Position numbers and translations under genes: made by a program. 64,000 nt of DNA from Methylophilaceae bacterium (lineage in GTDB: Bacteria; Pseudomonadota; Gammaproteobacteria; Burkholderiales; Methylophilaceae). Shown in pieces: positions 44,752-56,055 of this stretch (its first letter is position 1; each line of letters starts with the position of its first letter). The stretch covers positions 62,001 to 126,000 of the forward strand of contig CAJPFK010000003.1 in assembly GCA_905339275.1 (NCBI GenBank). The letters run 5' to 3'. The notes under the pieces were generated by a model, which saw only the letters and a list, made by a program, of their open reading frames with translations, had not been told where the DNA came from and ran no database searches.

Positions 44752-46277
44752 ACCACAGCCCGATACTTCCCATACTGGTGCCATTCATCGCAGCCCTGCT
44801 GCAACTGCTGCTCAGCAGGCGCAGCCTTGCCCTGCAGCGCGGCATCGGCGCCCTTGCCGCGCTGATGCTCGTTGCCGTCTCGGTGAACCTGCTTTACATG
44901 GTGGACAACCAGGCTCCCATGGTTTACGCACTGGGCGACTGGCCTGCACCGTTCGGCATCGTACTGGTGGCCGACAGGCTGGCGGCACTGGGCGTCATGG
45001 TCACTTCCATCCTGGCTGCCGCCTCATTGCTCTATGCAACCGGCGGCTTCGACCAGAAAGGTCGCCATTTCCATGCCATTTTCCAACTGCAACTGGTCGG
45101 CATCAACGGCGCATTTCTCACCGGCGATGTCTTCAACCTGTTTGTGTTCTTCGAAGTCATGCTGCTCGCCTCCTACATCCTGCTGGCGCATGGCGGCGGC
45201 TTGAACAAAAGCCGGTCGGGACTTGCCTATGTCATGCTCAATCTGGCAGGTTCGGCGGTTTTTCTCATCGCGCTTGGCCTGGTTTACGGCACGCTGGGCA
45301 CACTGAACCTGGCGGACATCGCCTTGCAATTGCAGCAGGCTCCCGCCTCAGGGACGGCCTTGGTCCGCCTCGCCGGGGCGCTGTTAATCACGGTGTTTGT
45401 ACTGAAAGCGGCCATGCTCCCGTTGTCATTCTGGCTGCCCCGGGCCTATGCAGCAGCCGGCATTCCGGTAGCCGCCCTGTTCGCCATCATGACCAAAGTC
45501 GGCATCTACGCGATTCTGCGGGTGCAAGTCATCGCCTTTGCGCCATCCGAAGCCACGCATGACCTGGTGGGAGACTGGCTGCTGATCGCCGCGCTGGCCA
45601 CGATCGTGTTTGCCGCGCTTGGCGTGCTCACCGCGAAAAAACTGCAAGCCCTCGTCGCCTGGCTGGTACTGGGCTCGGCTGGCGTGCTGCTGGTTGCGCC
45701 ATCATTGGCCGACAGCAACATCACGGCTGCCGCGCTCTATTACCTGGTGCAATCCGCAATCGCCGGTGCCGCCTTCTTCATGCTGGGCGGTTTGATAGGC
45801 GCTGCACGCGGCCAGGCGGGAGATGCACTGACGGCCTCCGGCAGGTTGCCCGGCAATACCCTGAAACTGGGCTTCCTGCTGCTGGCGGCGACTGCGGCCG
45901 GATTACCGCCTTTTTCCGGCTTTCTGGGCAAACTCATGCTGCTCTCCGCCGTCAGCGAAAGCGGAATGTCAGGCGCGATCTGGGCTGTCATCCTGATCTC
46001 CGGGTTGATGACCACGATAGCGCTGGCAAAAGCCGGCAGCCGCCTGTTCTGGGAGGCCGGTGGCGAAGCCGGGACGAACAAAGTGCCTGCCGCCATCCCA
46101 CGGCGGCAATTCCTGGCGACATTCGGCCTGGTCGGCATTTCACTATTGCTGGTGGTATTCGCGCAGCCGGTTTCGGATTTCACGCACCGCACCGCCAGGC
46201 AACTGCACCAGCCTGACCATTACATCAATGCAGTGATTGCGGACCACGGCACGATCACGAGGGTAACAAGACCATGA
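44748..46277 (+). CDS. mrpD: Mrp antiporter subunit D
   Basis: MrpD is the second antiporter-like (NuoM/N-type) subunit. The 509-aa protein contains about 14 hydrophobic helices. It has the conserved DVFNLFVFFEVMLLASYILLA-type block (glutamate in helix 5), the AAMLPLSFWLPRAYAAA region and PPFSGFLGKLML near residue 385. These mark it as D rather than a duplicate A subunit, which is longer. Coupled to C and E through 4-bp overlaps. Some Mrp D subunits carry lysine/glutamate pairs essential for proton transfer, and these positions appear intact. Confidence 0.93.
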   Translation: MNHSPILPILVPFIAALLQLLLSRRSLALQRGIGALAALMLVAVSVNLLYMVDNQAPMVYALGDWPAPFGIVLVADRLAALGVMVTSILAAASLLYATGGFDQKGRHFHAIFQLQLVGINGAFLTGDVFNLFVFFEVMLLASYILLAHGGGLNKSRSGLAYVMLNLAGSAVFLIALGLVYGTLGTLNLADIALQLQQAPASGTALVRLAGALLITVFVLKAAMLPLSFWLPRAYAAAGIPVAALFAIMTKVGIYAILRVQVIAFAPSEATHDLVGDWLLIAALATIVFAALGVLTAKKLQALVAWLVLGSAGVLLVAPSLADSNITAAALYYLVQSAIAGAAFFMLGGLIGAARGQAGDALTASGRLPGNTLKLGFLLLAATAAGLPPFSGFLGKLMLLSAVSESGMSGAIWAVILISGLMTTIALAKAGSRLFWEAGGEAGTNKVPAAIPRRQFLATFGLVGISLLLVVFAQPVSDFTHRTARQLHQPDHYINAVIADHGTITRVTRP

Positions 46278-46765
46278 AGAAGCGCCTGCTCCCTCACCCC
46301 GCCCTCTCGGTCGCCATATTCCTGCTCTGGCTGGCATTGAACAATGCCTCGTCCCTGGCACAGGCGGTAATGGGACTGATCCTGGCAGTCGCGCTACCCA
46401 TATTCACCCGCCGCTTCTGGCCTGAACCGCCGCCCAAGGTAAAGGCAGGCAGGGCAATCCGCTTGTTCGGCGTCGTCATCTGGGACATCCTGCTGGCGAG
46501 TATAGAAGTTGCCAGGCTGGTGCTAGGCCCGGCCAGCCGTATCAAACCGGCGTTCATCGAAATTCCCCTCGACTTGCAGGACCCGTTCGTCGGCACGCTG
46601 CTGGCCAGCATTGTTTCGCTGACGCCCGGCACCGTCTCTGTCGATATCGATCGCTCGCGCTGGGTGCTGCAGGTGCATGCACTGAACGTGGATGACCGCG
46701 AGGCGATTATTCAATCCATCAAGACGCGCTACGAAAAACCGCTAAAGGAGATATTTTCATGCTGA
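46274..46765 (+). CDS. mrpE: Mrp antiporter subunit E
   Basis: This 163-aa subunit has two N-terminal membrane helices (about residues 10-48) and a cytoplasmic domain. Characteristic stretches are PALSVAIFLLWLALNNAS, LLASIEVARLVLGP, SIVSLTPGTVSVDID and LQVHALNVDD. The MrpE family (also called MnhE) is required for complex assembly. Its ATG lies in the mrpD stop region (4-bp overlap), and its end overlaps mrpF by 7 bp. Confidence 0.93.
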   Translation: MKKRLLPHPALSVAIFLLWLALNNASSLAQAVMGLILAVALPIFTRRFWPEPPPKVKAGRAIRLFGVVIWDILLASIEVARLVLGPASRIKPAFIEIPLDLQDPFVGTLLASIVSLTPGTVSVDIDRSRWVLQVHALNVDDREAIIQSIKTRYEKPLKEIFSC

Positions 46766-47028
46766 ATATCGTGATACCCATCGCCTTCGTCATGATCGCG
46801 CTGGCGATGCTGCTCAGCCTGTATCGCATGGCGCGCGGCCCGGGCGCACCCGACCGTATCCTCGCGCTCGATACGCTCTATGTCAACACCATTGCCCTGT
46901 TGGTGCTGCTCGGTATCAACGCCGGCAATGCCGCTTACTTTGAATCCGCCCTGCTGATTGCCGTCATGGGTTTTGTCGGCACCGTGGCGCTCTCCAAATA
47001 CCTGTTGCGCGGGAGCATTATCGAATGA
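46759..47028 (+). CDS. mrpF: Mrp antiporter subunit F
   Basis: The 89-aa protein has three short membrane helices and the family block RMARGPGAPDRILALDTLYV near residue 25, which contains the conserved Asp. Small size and position between E and G are diagnostic. It overlaps mrpG by 4 bp. Confidence 0.92.
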   Translation: MLNIVIPIAFVMIALAMLLSLYRMARGPGAPDRILALDTLYVNTIALLVLLGINAGNAAYFESALLIAVMGFVGTVALSKYLLRGSIIE

Positions 47029-47342
47029 GCGCCTTGACCGAATATCTGGTTGCCATCCTGGTGCTGGTCGGTGCCAGTTTCACCCTGCTTGGCTCCATCG
47101 GGTTGGCGCGCCTGCCGGACTTTTTCATGCGCCTGCATGGCCCGACCAAAACCACCACGCTGGGTGTCGGTGCCATGGTCATGGCATCGGCGATTTACTT
47201 CAGCGTGACCGGCCCGGGTATCAGCCTGCATGAAATTGCCGTGACCCTGTTCCTGTTCATCACCGCCCCGGTCAGTGCGCACTTGATGGCAAAAGCCGCT
47301 TTGCATCTGTTGAATAAACCCGAAGATGCAACAAAAGAATGA
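47025..47342 (+). CDS. mrpG: Mrp antiporter subunit G
   Basis: The 105-aa protein has three helices and the MrpG pattern FTLLGSIGLARLPDFFMRLHGPTK-type (split here: GSIGLARLPDFFMRLH then GPTKTTTLGVG). It closes the seven-function Mrp set (A/B fused, C, D, E, F, G), so the operon is complete. Its stop is 1 bp from the convergent stop of the thioredoxin-like gene, leaving no room for a terminator in that interval. Confidence 0.92.
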   Translation: MSALTEYLVAILVLVGASFTLLGSIGLARLPDFFMRLHGPTKTTTLGVGAMVMASAIYFSVTGPGISLHEIAVTLFLFITAPVSAHLMAKAALHLLNKPEDATKE

Positions 47343-47343
47343 G

Positions 47344-47835
47344 CTAGCGCCCCCCGCCCGGCAGGCCCTTTAGCCACTGCTCAAGCCATGCTGCATCAGG
47401 CCTGCCGCTTACCGCCTTGACCTGGTGCTGCGCGTCATAGAAGTAAGTGCGCGGCAATTCACCATACCACTTCTTATCGATGTTGTAGCGCAGGCGCTCC
47501 GTATCCTTCTCCGCGAACAGCCATCTTGCATGCAGTGGCAACCCGACGCCATTCAACACCTTGCCGGCATTTTCAGCCGTTTCCCGGCTATCGGTGCAGA
47601 CCGTCACCAGCGCAACATCGGGATGCCGCCTGACGACATCACCCAATAGCTTGAGGTCGTCCGCACAGTAGGCGCAATCCACCGACCACAAGGCCAGTAT
47701 CATCGCCTTACCGGCATGCGACTGTTCAATCGCCGCCCGGCTATCAGAGCGAAACGGCAGGAAATCCACTGCAAAAGCCGGCGATACCACGGAAAGCATC
47801 AAGAACGCGACGATGACATGAATGATGCGCTTCAT
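47344..47835 (-). CDS. Periplasmic TlpA/thioredoxin-like protein
   Basis: The 163-aa product has a signal peptide (MKRIIHVIVAFLMLSVVSPAFA) and a thioredoxin-like fold with a CxxC in LWSVDCAYCADDL (Cys54, Cys57). The cis-proline equivalent is in ELPRTYFYD. It probably acts as a thiol reductase in the periplasm. It is last in a five-gene minus-strand operon, overlapping the BNR-protein gene by 4 bp. In that context a role in reducing a metal centre or the cysteines of the upstream CECC-containing protein is plausible but inferred. Confidence 0.8.
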   Translation of the reverse strand: MKRIIHVIVAFLMLSVVSPAFAVDFLPFRSDSRAAIEQSHAGKAMILALWSVDCAYCADDLKLLGDVVRRHPDVALVTVCTDSRETAENAGKVLNGVGLPLHARWLFAEKDTERLRYNIDKKWYGELPRTYFYDAQHQVKAVSGRPDAAWLEQWLKGLPGGGR

Positions 47836-49034
47836 GGTTTTATTTTCGCTTTATCAACGGTAAGTTTTTTAATCACGAGTCCGCCAGCCGTGTTCCAGCC
47901 GAGGAAGACGCCATCCTGATATGCCAGCAACTGCGGATGATCGGAATTACCCGCCGTCTCCGCAACCCTGGCTGCGTCGCTCCAGCTTTTGCCGCCATCA
48001 TCGGAAACCGCCATTTTGATGATGGCAGAAGCGTCCGTCAGCTCTTTCCACACCAGCCAGACCTGCTCGCCCCGGCTCATGAGCGCCGGATGCCCGGCTT
48101 GCTGGTCGGCATCGCCAAATCGCCTTGCCGGAGATGAAACCCAGGCCTCGCCATCCATGCGCGCATAAAATAACCCGGTTTTCTCACCGCCATCGAACCA
48201 GGCCATGTGCCAGCCCCAGTCTTCGCCTCTGGCAATAGCAGGCCCATGATGCGGGCAGGCATCGATCTTCCAGCCGCCGAAGCTGGCGCGTTTCGCCCCG
48301 GTGACCGGCGCATCGGAGAACTTGGCAATCGCATGGTCGCGCACGCCGCCATCGAACAAATGGCGCCACAAGGCAACCGCATTGCCCGCAGCATCGGTGG
48401 TGAGGGCGATACGGCAGCATTCACAACTGTTGTCGGCCAGTTTCTGTTCTGCGCTGAAGCTGCCGCCGGCATCGTCGGAGTATGCGTAATAAATGGCAGC
48501 CCCGTCATAGGCCCGCTTTCTGGCCTTGGCGGCAACAAGGTCGCGCTTATCCACCCAAGCGACATAAACCCGTCCGTTCGCAGCCACCGTCAGGGCATCG
48601 AAACGATGCGTGATTTCGGCCCGGTCGCCATGCACAATGACGGGAGCGCTGAATGTTTTGCCGCCATCGGTTGACCTGGAAAACCAGATATAGCCGGTGT
48701 AAGGCTTGGCCAGCGCCTGCGTCCAGCTAACGTAGATGTTGCCTTCCGGCCCGACGGCGATTTTCGGCCTAGCGTCGCCGTCCGTGCCGACTTTCTGCGG
48801 TTTTGCATTCAGCTTCCCGGCCGCGACGAAAGTGCGGCCCATATCCTGCGATTTATCCACCGTGACAATACCGCCCTTGACGCCGGCCCGCCACAATACC
48901 CCTTCCGCGTCAAAAACCGCGGAAACCGCCAAGGGCAGCCCATGGTCATGGCCTTCATGCGCATGCAGGGGCGCAGCCTGCAAAAAAAGCAGGCTGCAAC
49001 AAAGCAGGCAGAACCTCAGGATCGGCATATGCAT
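47832..49034 (-). CDS. Exported BNR-repeat (sialidase-fold) protein with His/Cys metal motifs
   Basis: The 400-aa protein has a signal peptide followed at once by a His-rich HEGHDHG (residues 26-32). A beta-propeller of BNR/Asp-box type follows, with S-x-D-x-G-x-x-F/W repeats at STDGGKTF (about 121), SDDAGGSF (about 186) and SDDGGKSW (near 350). Between repeats it carries NSCECCRIAL (Cys204, 206, 207) and IDACPHHGPA (Cys260, His262, His263), likely a metal or heme site. No sialidase catalytic set is evident, so a glycosidase role is unlikely. It sits between a TonB receptor and a thioredoxin-like gene; I infer a part in metal capture, perhaps copper. Confidence 0.78.
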   Translation of the reverse strand: MHMPILRFCLLCCSLLFLQAAPLHAHEGHDHGLPLAVSAVFDAEGVLWRAGVKGGIVTVDKSQDMGRTFVAAGKLNAKPQKVGTDGDARPKIAVGPEGNIYVSWTQALAKPYTGYIWFSRSTDGGKTFSAPVIVHGDRAEITHRFDALTVAANGRVYVAWVDKRDLVAAKARKRAYDGAAIYYAYSDDAGGSFSAEQKLADNSCECCRIALTTDAAGNAVALWRHLFDGGVRDHAIAKFSDAPVTGAKRASFGGWKIDACPHHGPAIARGEDWGWHMAWFDGGEKTGLFYARMDGEAWVSSPARRFGDADQQAGHPALMSRGEQVWLVWKELTDASAIIKMAVSDDGGKSWSDAARVAETAGNSDHPQLLAYQDGVFLGWNTAGGLVIKKLTVDKAKIKP

Positions 49035-51331
49035 CAGTAATCAAATTTCACTTGTATAAAAGCCGTGCGTTGCGGATAAGGATGCCGCACGTAAGCCTTG
49101 TAATCGTTCAGGTTATCGATACCCAGCGCTGCTGTCCAGCGGTCGGCGAAGCGATAGGTGCTGCGCAGATCGACGAAGAAAAACTTGCTGGCGGCAATAT
49201 AGGTATCCTCATTGATATCGCTGTTATCGAGCGCATTGTATTGCCTTCCGCTGTACCGCATGCCGAGACTGTGCGTCCACTGGCTGCCGTGATGGTAAGT
49301 GAAAACCGCTTTCGCCGTACTGACGGGAATGCGCACGGCCTTGTTGCCCTCGGTTTCAGGATTGCTCTCGTTCCTGAGGATTTTCGCATCCGTCAGCGTC
49401 AGGCTGCCCATGAAATCCAGGCCATGCACCCCGACATCCTGCCACTGGGTGGCCAGTTCGATTCCGCGCGTCCTGATCTTGTCTACATTCTGGATAAAGG
49501 TACAGTTCACACCGGCACAGCCGACCCCGGTGGAAATGGTCTGGGAAATCAGCGCATCGTACTTGTCTTCCTGGAACAGCGTTGCCCGGACCAGGCCGGA
49601 ACCGAAGCGGCGCTCGGCGGTCAATTCGCCGGAATAAACCATCTCCGGTTTCAGGTCAGGATTGTTCTCGACCAGGCTGGGACCGCTCGTAATCGCCTGA
49701 TACAGCTCGCTGACGGTCGGAAAACGGTAAGCCTTGCCCAGCGCCGCCCGGAATCCCCACTCAGGCACCGGTTCAAAAGCCAGGCCGACCTTGGGAGAAA
49801 ACTTCGTTTCGCTTTTTTCATCATAATCGCTGGCTTGCAACGTACCGCTCAACGCCGCAAGGTTGCGGCCGTCAAAAGCCTGCCAATACTCCAGCCGCCC
49901 GCCGGTAGTCAGCGCCCACTGCGGATTAATTTGCCATTTATCCTGCGCATACAAGGCCTGCGTGCGCGTATCGCCCCTGGCACCGGCATTGAGAGCGCCC
50001 TTGCTGCCGATTTTCCAATCCGCCGTATTGAAGGTCTTGCTCCGCAACGCGTACTGGTCGATATGATAACCGACATCCACCGTATGCTTCTCCGGCCGCC
50101 AGGTACCGCGCAGATCGAACACACGCCAGCCGGTACCCGCCATATCGACGACACGCCCGGCTTTGTTGATGTATGGATTACCCAATGCGGCGTCATCGGT
50201 TGCGGTTGAAGCGATCGATGCGCTGCTCCTGTCACGCTGATAGTCATAATCGGAAAAACTCGCCTGCCAATCGAAAAACCCCTTGCTGTCCGACCTGACA
50301 TCCATCGCCTGCATCACATGCAGGGCCTCGCTTTCGCTCGGGCTCAGGCCGGTGATGTTGAAGCGGCTGTCGTCGAAACGCACACGGCTGTTGAAAACCG
50401 GATTGCCGGCAGCATCACGCAGATAGCTCTGCACATCGCTTTCGCTATCCAGTTGCCATATGCCCAGGGTATAGGCCGCCCGGATGTCAGGCGTAATGTC
50501 GTAGGCCAGCTTGAGCTTGGCATTGTCCTGCACGGTTTGATCCATGCTGACCGCCCCGAAAACGACCCGGCTCTGTCCTTTCTCGCCTTTGTCCCGGTCA
50601 GCGCCGGTCACGACGATTCCGCCCGCCGCGGCATTACCGGCACTGGCATCCCGGACGACGAAATCCATCGGCTGGCCGTCATTCTCCAGATGGTCCGCGC
50701 CGATCCAGAAAGAAAAATCGCCCACCCGGTCGCCTGCATATGCGCTGAAGTGACTGCCGCGGAAATGCTCATCCGTTCCGTAAAGCTTGAAGTTCTGCTG
50801 AAAAGCCTGGATGCTGGCATGCGCTTCGAATTTCGACGGCATGCGGGTCGTGATATTCACAACCCCGCCCATCGAATTGCCGGCATACAACGCAGAATAA
50901 GGCCCGTACATCACATCGACATGGTCGATCTCATCCGGCGACACCAGCCCCCAGCGCGGCGGGAAAGCAAACGAATTGCCGAGCAGGTTGGATAGCAGGA
51001 TGCCGTCGGCATACATCAGGGTCTGCGCGCTGGAAAGCGTGCCGGCCGTGCGGCTGGCAATGATGCCATTGCGGTCGCCGATATAGCGTTCGCGTACCTG
51101 CAGGCTGGGCAGGTATTTGACGGCTTGCGCCGACGTGGTCGCGTTGATGCTTTCCCTGATCTGTTTCGCGTTGTAAGCCTCCACCACCCCGGGCGTTTCC
51201 CCGGCTGTCCGGTTCGCCGGAGCACTGACCTGGATCTCCTCCAGTTGCAGTTCTTCCCTGTGATCCGCACTCGCTTGCATTGCAACGCTGATTAATGCGA
51301 TTCCGGCGATATTACTGATGGTTGTTTTCAT
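49034..51331 (-). CDS. TonB-dependent outer-membrane receptor
   Basis: The 765-aa product has a signal peptide (to about residue 22, QASA/DHREE), a TonB-box-like EEIQVSAPA near residue 31, and a plug domain (about 45-160, with MYGPYSALYAGNSMGGVVNI). A 22-strand barrel ends in an aromatic residue (QVKFDY). The DNLNDYK..YP motif near the C-terminus is typical. Substrate is unknown. Neighbours with His/Cys motifs and a DUF2946-like protein suggest a metal, and copper is the commonest guess for this gene set. It overlaps its neighbours by 1 bp on both sides, so all are one transcription unit. Confidence 0.9.
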   Translation of the reverse strand: MKTTISNIAGIALISVAMQASADHREELQLEEIQVSAPANRTAGETPGVVEAYNAKQIRESINATTSAQAVKYLPSLQVRERYIGDRNGIIASRTAGTLSSAQTLMYADGILLSNLLGNSFAFPPRWGLVSPDEIDHVDVMYGPYSALYAGNSMGGVVNITTRMPSKFEAHASIQAFQQNFKLYGTDEHFRGSHFSAYAGDRVGDFSFWIGADHLENDGQPMDFVVRDASAGNAAAGGIVVTGADRDKGEKGQSRVVFGAVSMDQTVQDNAKLKLAYDITPDIRAAYTLGIWQLDSESDVQSYLRDAAGNPVFNSRVRFDDSRFNITGLSPSESEALHVMQAMDVRSDSKGFFDWQASFSDYDYQRDRSSASIASTATDDAALGNPYINKAGRVVDMAGTGWRVFDLRGTWRPEKHTVDVGYHIDQYALRSKTFNTADWKIGSKGALNAGARGDTRTQALYAQDKWQINPQWALTTGGRLEYWQAFDGRNLAALSGTLQASDYDEKSETKFSPKVGLAFEPVPEWGFRAALGKAYRFPTVSELYQAITSGPSLVENNPDLKPEMVYSGELTAERRFGSGLVRATLFQEDKYDALISQTISTGVGCAGVNCTFIQNVDKIRTRGIELATQWQDVGVHGLDFMGSLTLTDAKILRNESNPETEGNKAVRIPVSTAKAVFTYHHGSQWTHSLGMRYSGRQYNALDNSDINEDTYIAASKFFFVDLRSTYRFADRWTAALGIDNLNDYKAYVRHPYPQRTAFIQVKFDY

Positions 51332-51627
51332 CAGGCGCCCTCTTTGGCTTCCAGAGGCCGGTTTATCGCGGCCTGCTCAAGACGCGTATCGGTACTTCCC
51401 GGTTTGGCATTGGGGACATACCTGGCAAGTTCGCCAAGATCGCATTGAAAAAAATCGCACAGCTTGTCGAGATGGTTGGTCACTGAACTGTAGCCTTGCC
51501 GGCGCATCATGCGCGTAAGCGTCATGCGGCTGATGCCGGTGGCGCTGGATACTTCGGATATCGTGACTCTGCGGCCCCATTGGGCTTTTCTGGCCGCAAT
51601 CAGCTCTTTAATTTGCAAGTAAATCAT
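51331..51627 (-). CDS. Small HTH (XRE/Cro-like) regulator in the TonB-receptor operon
   Basis: The 98-aa protein contains a helix-turn-helix: VTISEVSSATGISRMTLTRMM followed by LDKLCDFFQCDLGELARYVP, the usual Cro/C1 arrangement. It starts at an ATG (51625-51627) and ends overlapping the receptor start by 1 bp (TGATG). A regulator that is the first or second gene of a receptor operon is often autoregulatory. Two cysteines sit in the recognition-proximal region (LCDFFQCDLGE), which might sense metal or redox state; that is inference. Confidence 0.8.
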   Translation of the reverse strand: MIYLQIKELIAARKAQWGRRVTISEVSSATGISRMTLTRMMRRQGYSSVTNHLDKLCDFFQCDLGELARYVPNAKPGSTDTRLEQAAINRPLEAKEGA

Positions 51628-51718
51628 TATGGTTACCTGAATTAAACGTCATGGCATTACCACGACGATGATCAATGAAATATGCCGGAAGCACAGCATC
51701 GGCAAGCCGTTGATTGAA

Positions 51719-52135
51719 TTAACTCAGGGAAACGGGTGGCGCGCGTGAGAGATGCGCGGATTGGAAATAGCGCTGGATTAAGGGAGATTGGTAAACATCA
51801 ACGGCATCTGCCGCATTCAGCTCCGCCACGAACAACACATGGTTACCGGGTGGCACACCCACCGCACCGGCATGGCTAAAACAGAAAGGGCAATGCTCAA
51901 GTGCCCCCATATGCGGCTGCATGGGTTGGTCAGCCAGATTTTCCTGATGATCTGCAGGCTGCGTGATGACCGAGGCGATCATCTTCGTGCCTTGTGCCGT
52001 ACAGATCTCCTGCCACAAGGTCAGCGGAGCGGATCGTGCTGCAAAGGCATGCGAGACCGCTGGCGCCAAAGACGCAAACACGATTGCCAGCATGGCAATC
52101 CAACTCGCGAATCTTTGATGATGCTTGCTCAACAT
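51719..52135 (-). CDS. DUF2946-like exported protein
   Basis: The 138-aa protein has a signal or single membrane segment (WIAMLAIVFASLAPAVSHAF). A short mature part carries LWQEICTAQGTK and HCPFCFSHAG, the Cys/His arrangement that typifies DUF2946 proteins, which often accompany copper-related receptors. It lies 91 bp upstream of the small regulator on the same strand and is probably co-regulated with the operon. Function unknown; metal binding is likely from the CPFC plus His context. Confidence 0.75.
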   Translation of the reverse strand: MLSKHHQRFASWIAMLAIVFASLAPAVSHAFAARSAPLTLWQEICTAQGTKMIASVITQPADHQENLADQPMQPHMGALEHCPFCFSHAGAVGVPPGNHVLFVAELNAADAVDVYQSPLIQRYFQSAHLSRAPPVSLS

Positions 52136-52383
52136 GCTGCCATTCTAACGCTCAATTGGCGGCAAACTCAATGCATGATGAGAAGCAATTCAATTCTAAA
52201 GAATGCTGTTTGGAGTTTGGTAAATCAGGTTTCAAATTCTGCTAGTATTTCGACAGGATAAATCCATAGCCACATGATGTAAAAAAGTGAATGTGCTTGA
52301 AGGTGTGTTTTATAAACTTGGAGATTTAAAAAATTGATATATTTTTCATATATATCAAATGATTAAATTAAACATTCATTTGA
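52136..52383. other. AT-rich gap at the left of the second accessory island
   Basis: After the DUF2946 start the base composition drops sharply in GC and contains no supported gene. The first 60 bp may carry the promoter of the minus-strand metal operon. The remainder merges into the truncated nuclease-like frame at 52384. Confidence 0.6.
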
Positions 52384-53172
52384 ATTCAATATCTATCGAA
52401 TCAGTTTATACACCTTAATATCGGTGTATATTTTATATTAGACCTCTTAGAGGCCCCTACAGATGCTTTCGATGCCAATCAAATCGATGAACTTTGCCAG
52501 TTTGCGCACATCGCAGACAAGGAGGCTCGTAGTGATTTAGTAGGTGGTTATATCGTCAGCGAGAACGATTACACGTCCAACTTCACTGGTGCGCTAAGGC
52601 GCATCATCAATTCCAATAGCAGTACTGGTCTTTCTGCATCATCGTATCTGTTGTCACCACCTGATGAAAGACTATCAGGTTGCGATGCAGCCATCGTTAT
52701 TACGTCAAATGATTATTTCAAGATTGCTTCCTTCGAAGCCAAGTACCCACGCATTTCTCAATCTCATTACACATGGGACTATGCACAGACATCGACAGGG
52801 CTATCACACTTCTCTGATCAACTTGAGCGCCAAAAGCGCTTTGCTGGGCTACATGCAATTTTTGAAATGTTCTATTGCGAATCGCCTTTTGGAGCACAGC
52901 CTCTTTACATGCAGAACGATGTGTCTTCTTGTGTATGGCATGAAGATGCTCTGACATTTGAGGCAGCCCGTACAAAACCAAAGCAGGTTTGGTCACCTAG
53001 CGACCTTGTTGGATTGTTGAGCGCTGGAAATCATAAAATCGATTACATCCTCCGAGAGGTTTGCAACTGCTCGCGGGGGCAAGCACAACAAATTTTTGGC
53101 GATGTACCAGCCATTACGCGGGAGTTTTCAATCTTTGGCTCTGTACTGCATATCGCCGCTCAACAGCAATGA
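52384..53172 (+). pseudogene. PD-(D/E)XK nuclease-like reading frame without a normal start codon
   Basis: The frame is open from 52384 to the TGA at 53170-53172. Protein-like sequence begins about 52441 (DLLEAPTDAFDANQIDEL). No ATG or GTG occurs in frame before the conserved part; the first TTG is at 52651, well inside it. I therefore call it a 5'-truncated or start-lost gene. The central part has an Asp in SGCDAAIVIT (codon 52684) and, 17 residues later, SFEAKYPR (Glu 52735, Lys 52741), a D-x16-E-A-K arrangement typical of PD-(D/E)XK nucleases. SHFSDQLERQKRF follows. Several cysteines occur (CNCSRGQ). AT-rich, lying between palindromes and GGAGTC repeats, so probably acquired. The nuclease reading is inferred from the motif only. 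Confidence 0.55.
52407..52430. promoter_or_regulatory. Operator-like inverted repeat ahead of the nuclease-like frame
   Basis: TATACACC (52407-52414) and GGTGTATA (52423-52430) form a perfect 8-bp inverted repeat around TTAATATC. It lies immediately upstream of where the protein-like sequence begins, as an operator would. Confidence 0.6.
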
Positions 53173-53195
53173 GTTCTAACATTGCGCTCAACACG

Positions 53196-53232
53196 GACGC
53201 CCTACAGCAAGCAAAGCGTGCTGTAGGGCGTC
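53196..53232. terminator. Long hairpin after the nuclease-like frame
   Basis: GACGCCCTACAGCA (53196-53209) pairs perfectly with TGCTGTAGGGCGTC (53219-53232), a 14-bp stem with a 9-nt loop, starting 23 bp after the stop codon. There is no T-run, so it may be a REP-type palindrome rather than an intrinsic terminator; a GGAGTC repeat follows directly. Confidence 0.6.
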
Positions 53233-53233
53233 G

Positions 53234-53257
53234 AATAAATGGGGTCGGAGTCATTTA
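53234..53257 (+). repeat. GGAGTC dispersed repeat, direct copy 1 at 53.2 kb
   Basis: It carries the same ATAAATGGGGTCGGAGTC core as the repeats bracketing the pilin cassette (32475-32502 and 34419-34446) and differs at two positions from 32386-32406. Confidence 0.75.
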
Positions 53258-53279
53258 ACGCTTCTCCGCAAAATGGGAG

Positions 53280-53302
53280 AAACGGGGTCGGAGTCGATTT
53301 TT
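53280..53302 (+). repeat. GGAGTC dispersed repeat, direct copy 2 at 53.3 kb
   Basis: A second copy (core ACGGGGTCGGAGTC) follows the first in the same orientation at a distance of about 46 bp. A more diverged relative, GGGGCAGAGTCATT, is at 53481-53494. Confidence 0.65.
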
Positions 53303-55995
<2,693 letters not shown>

Positions 55996-56013
55996 TCAGC
56001 AACCTTGCTGCAA

Positions 56014-56047
56014 CAACAAAAAGCCCGCATCAGCGGGCTTTTTGTTG
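56014..56047. terminator. Bidirectional terminator between katG and the porin gene
   Basis: A perfect 15-bp stem (56014-56028 with 56033-56047; core AAAAAGCCCGC / GCGGGCTTTTT) and a 4-nt loop ATCA. It serves the plus-strand katG and the convergent minus-strand gene. Confidence 0.92.
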
Positions 56048-56055
56048 TCTGTGCA

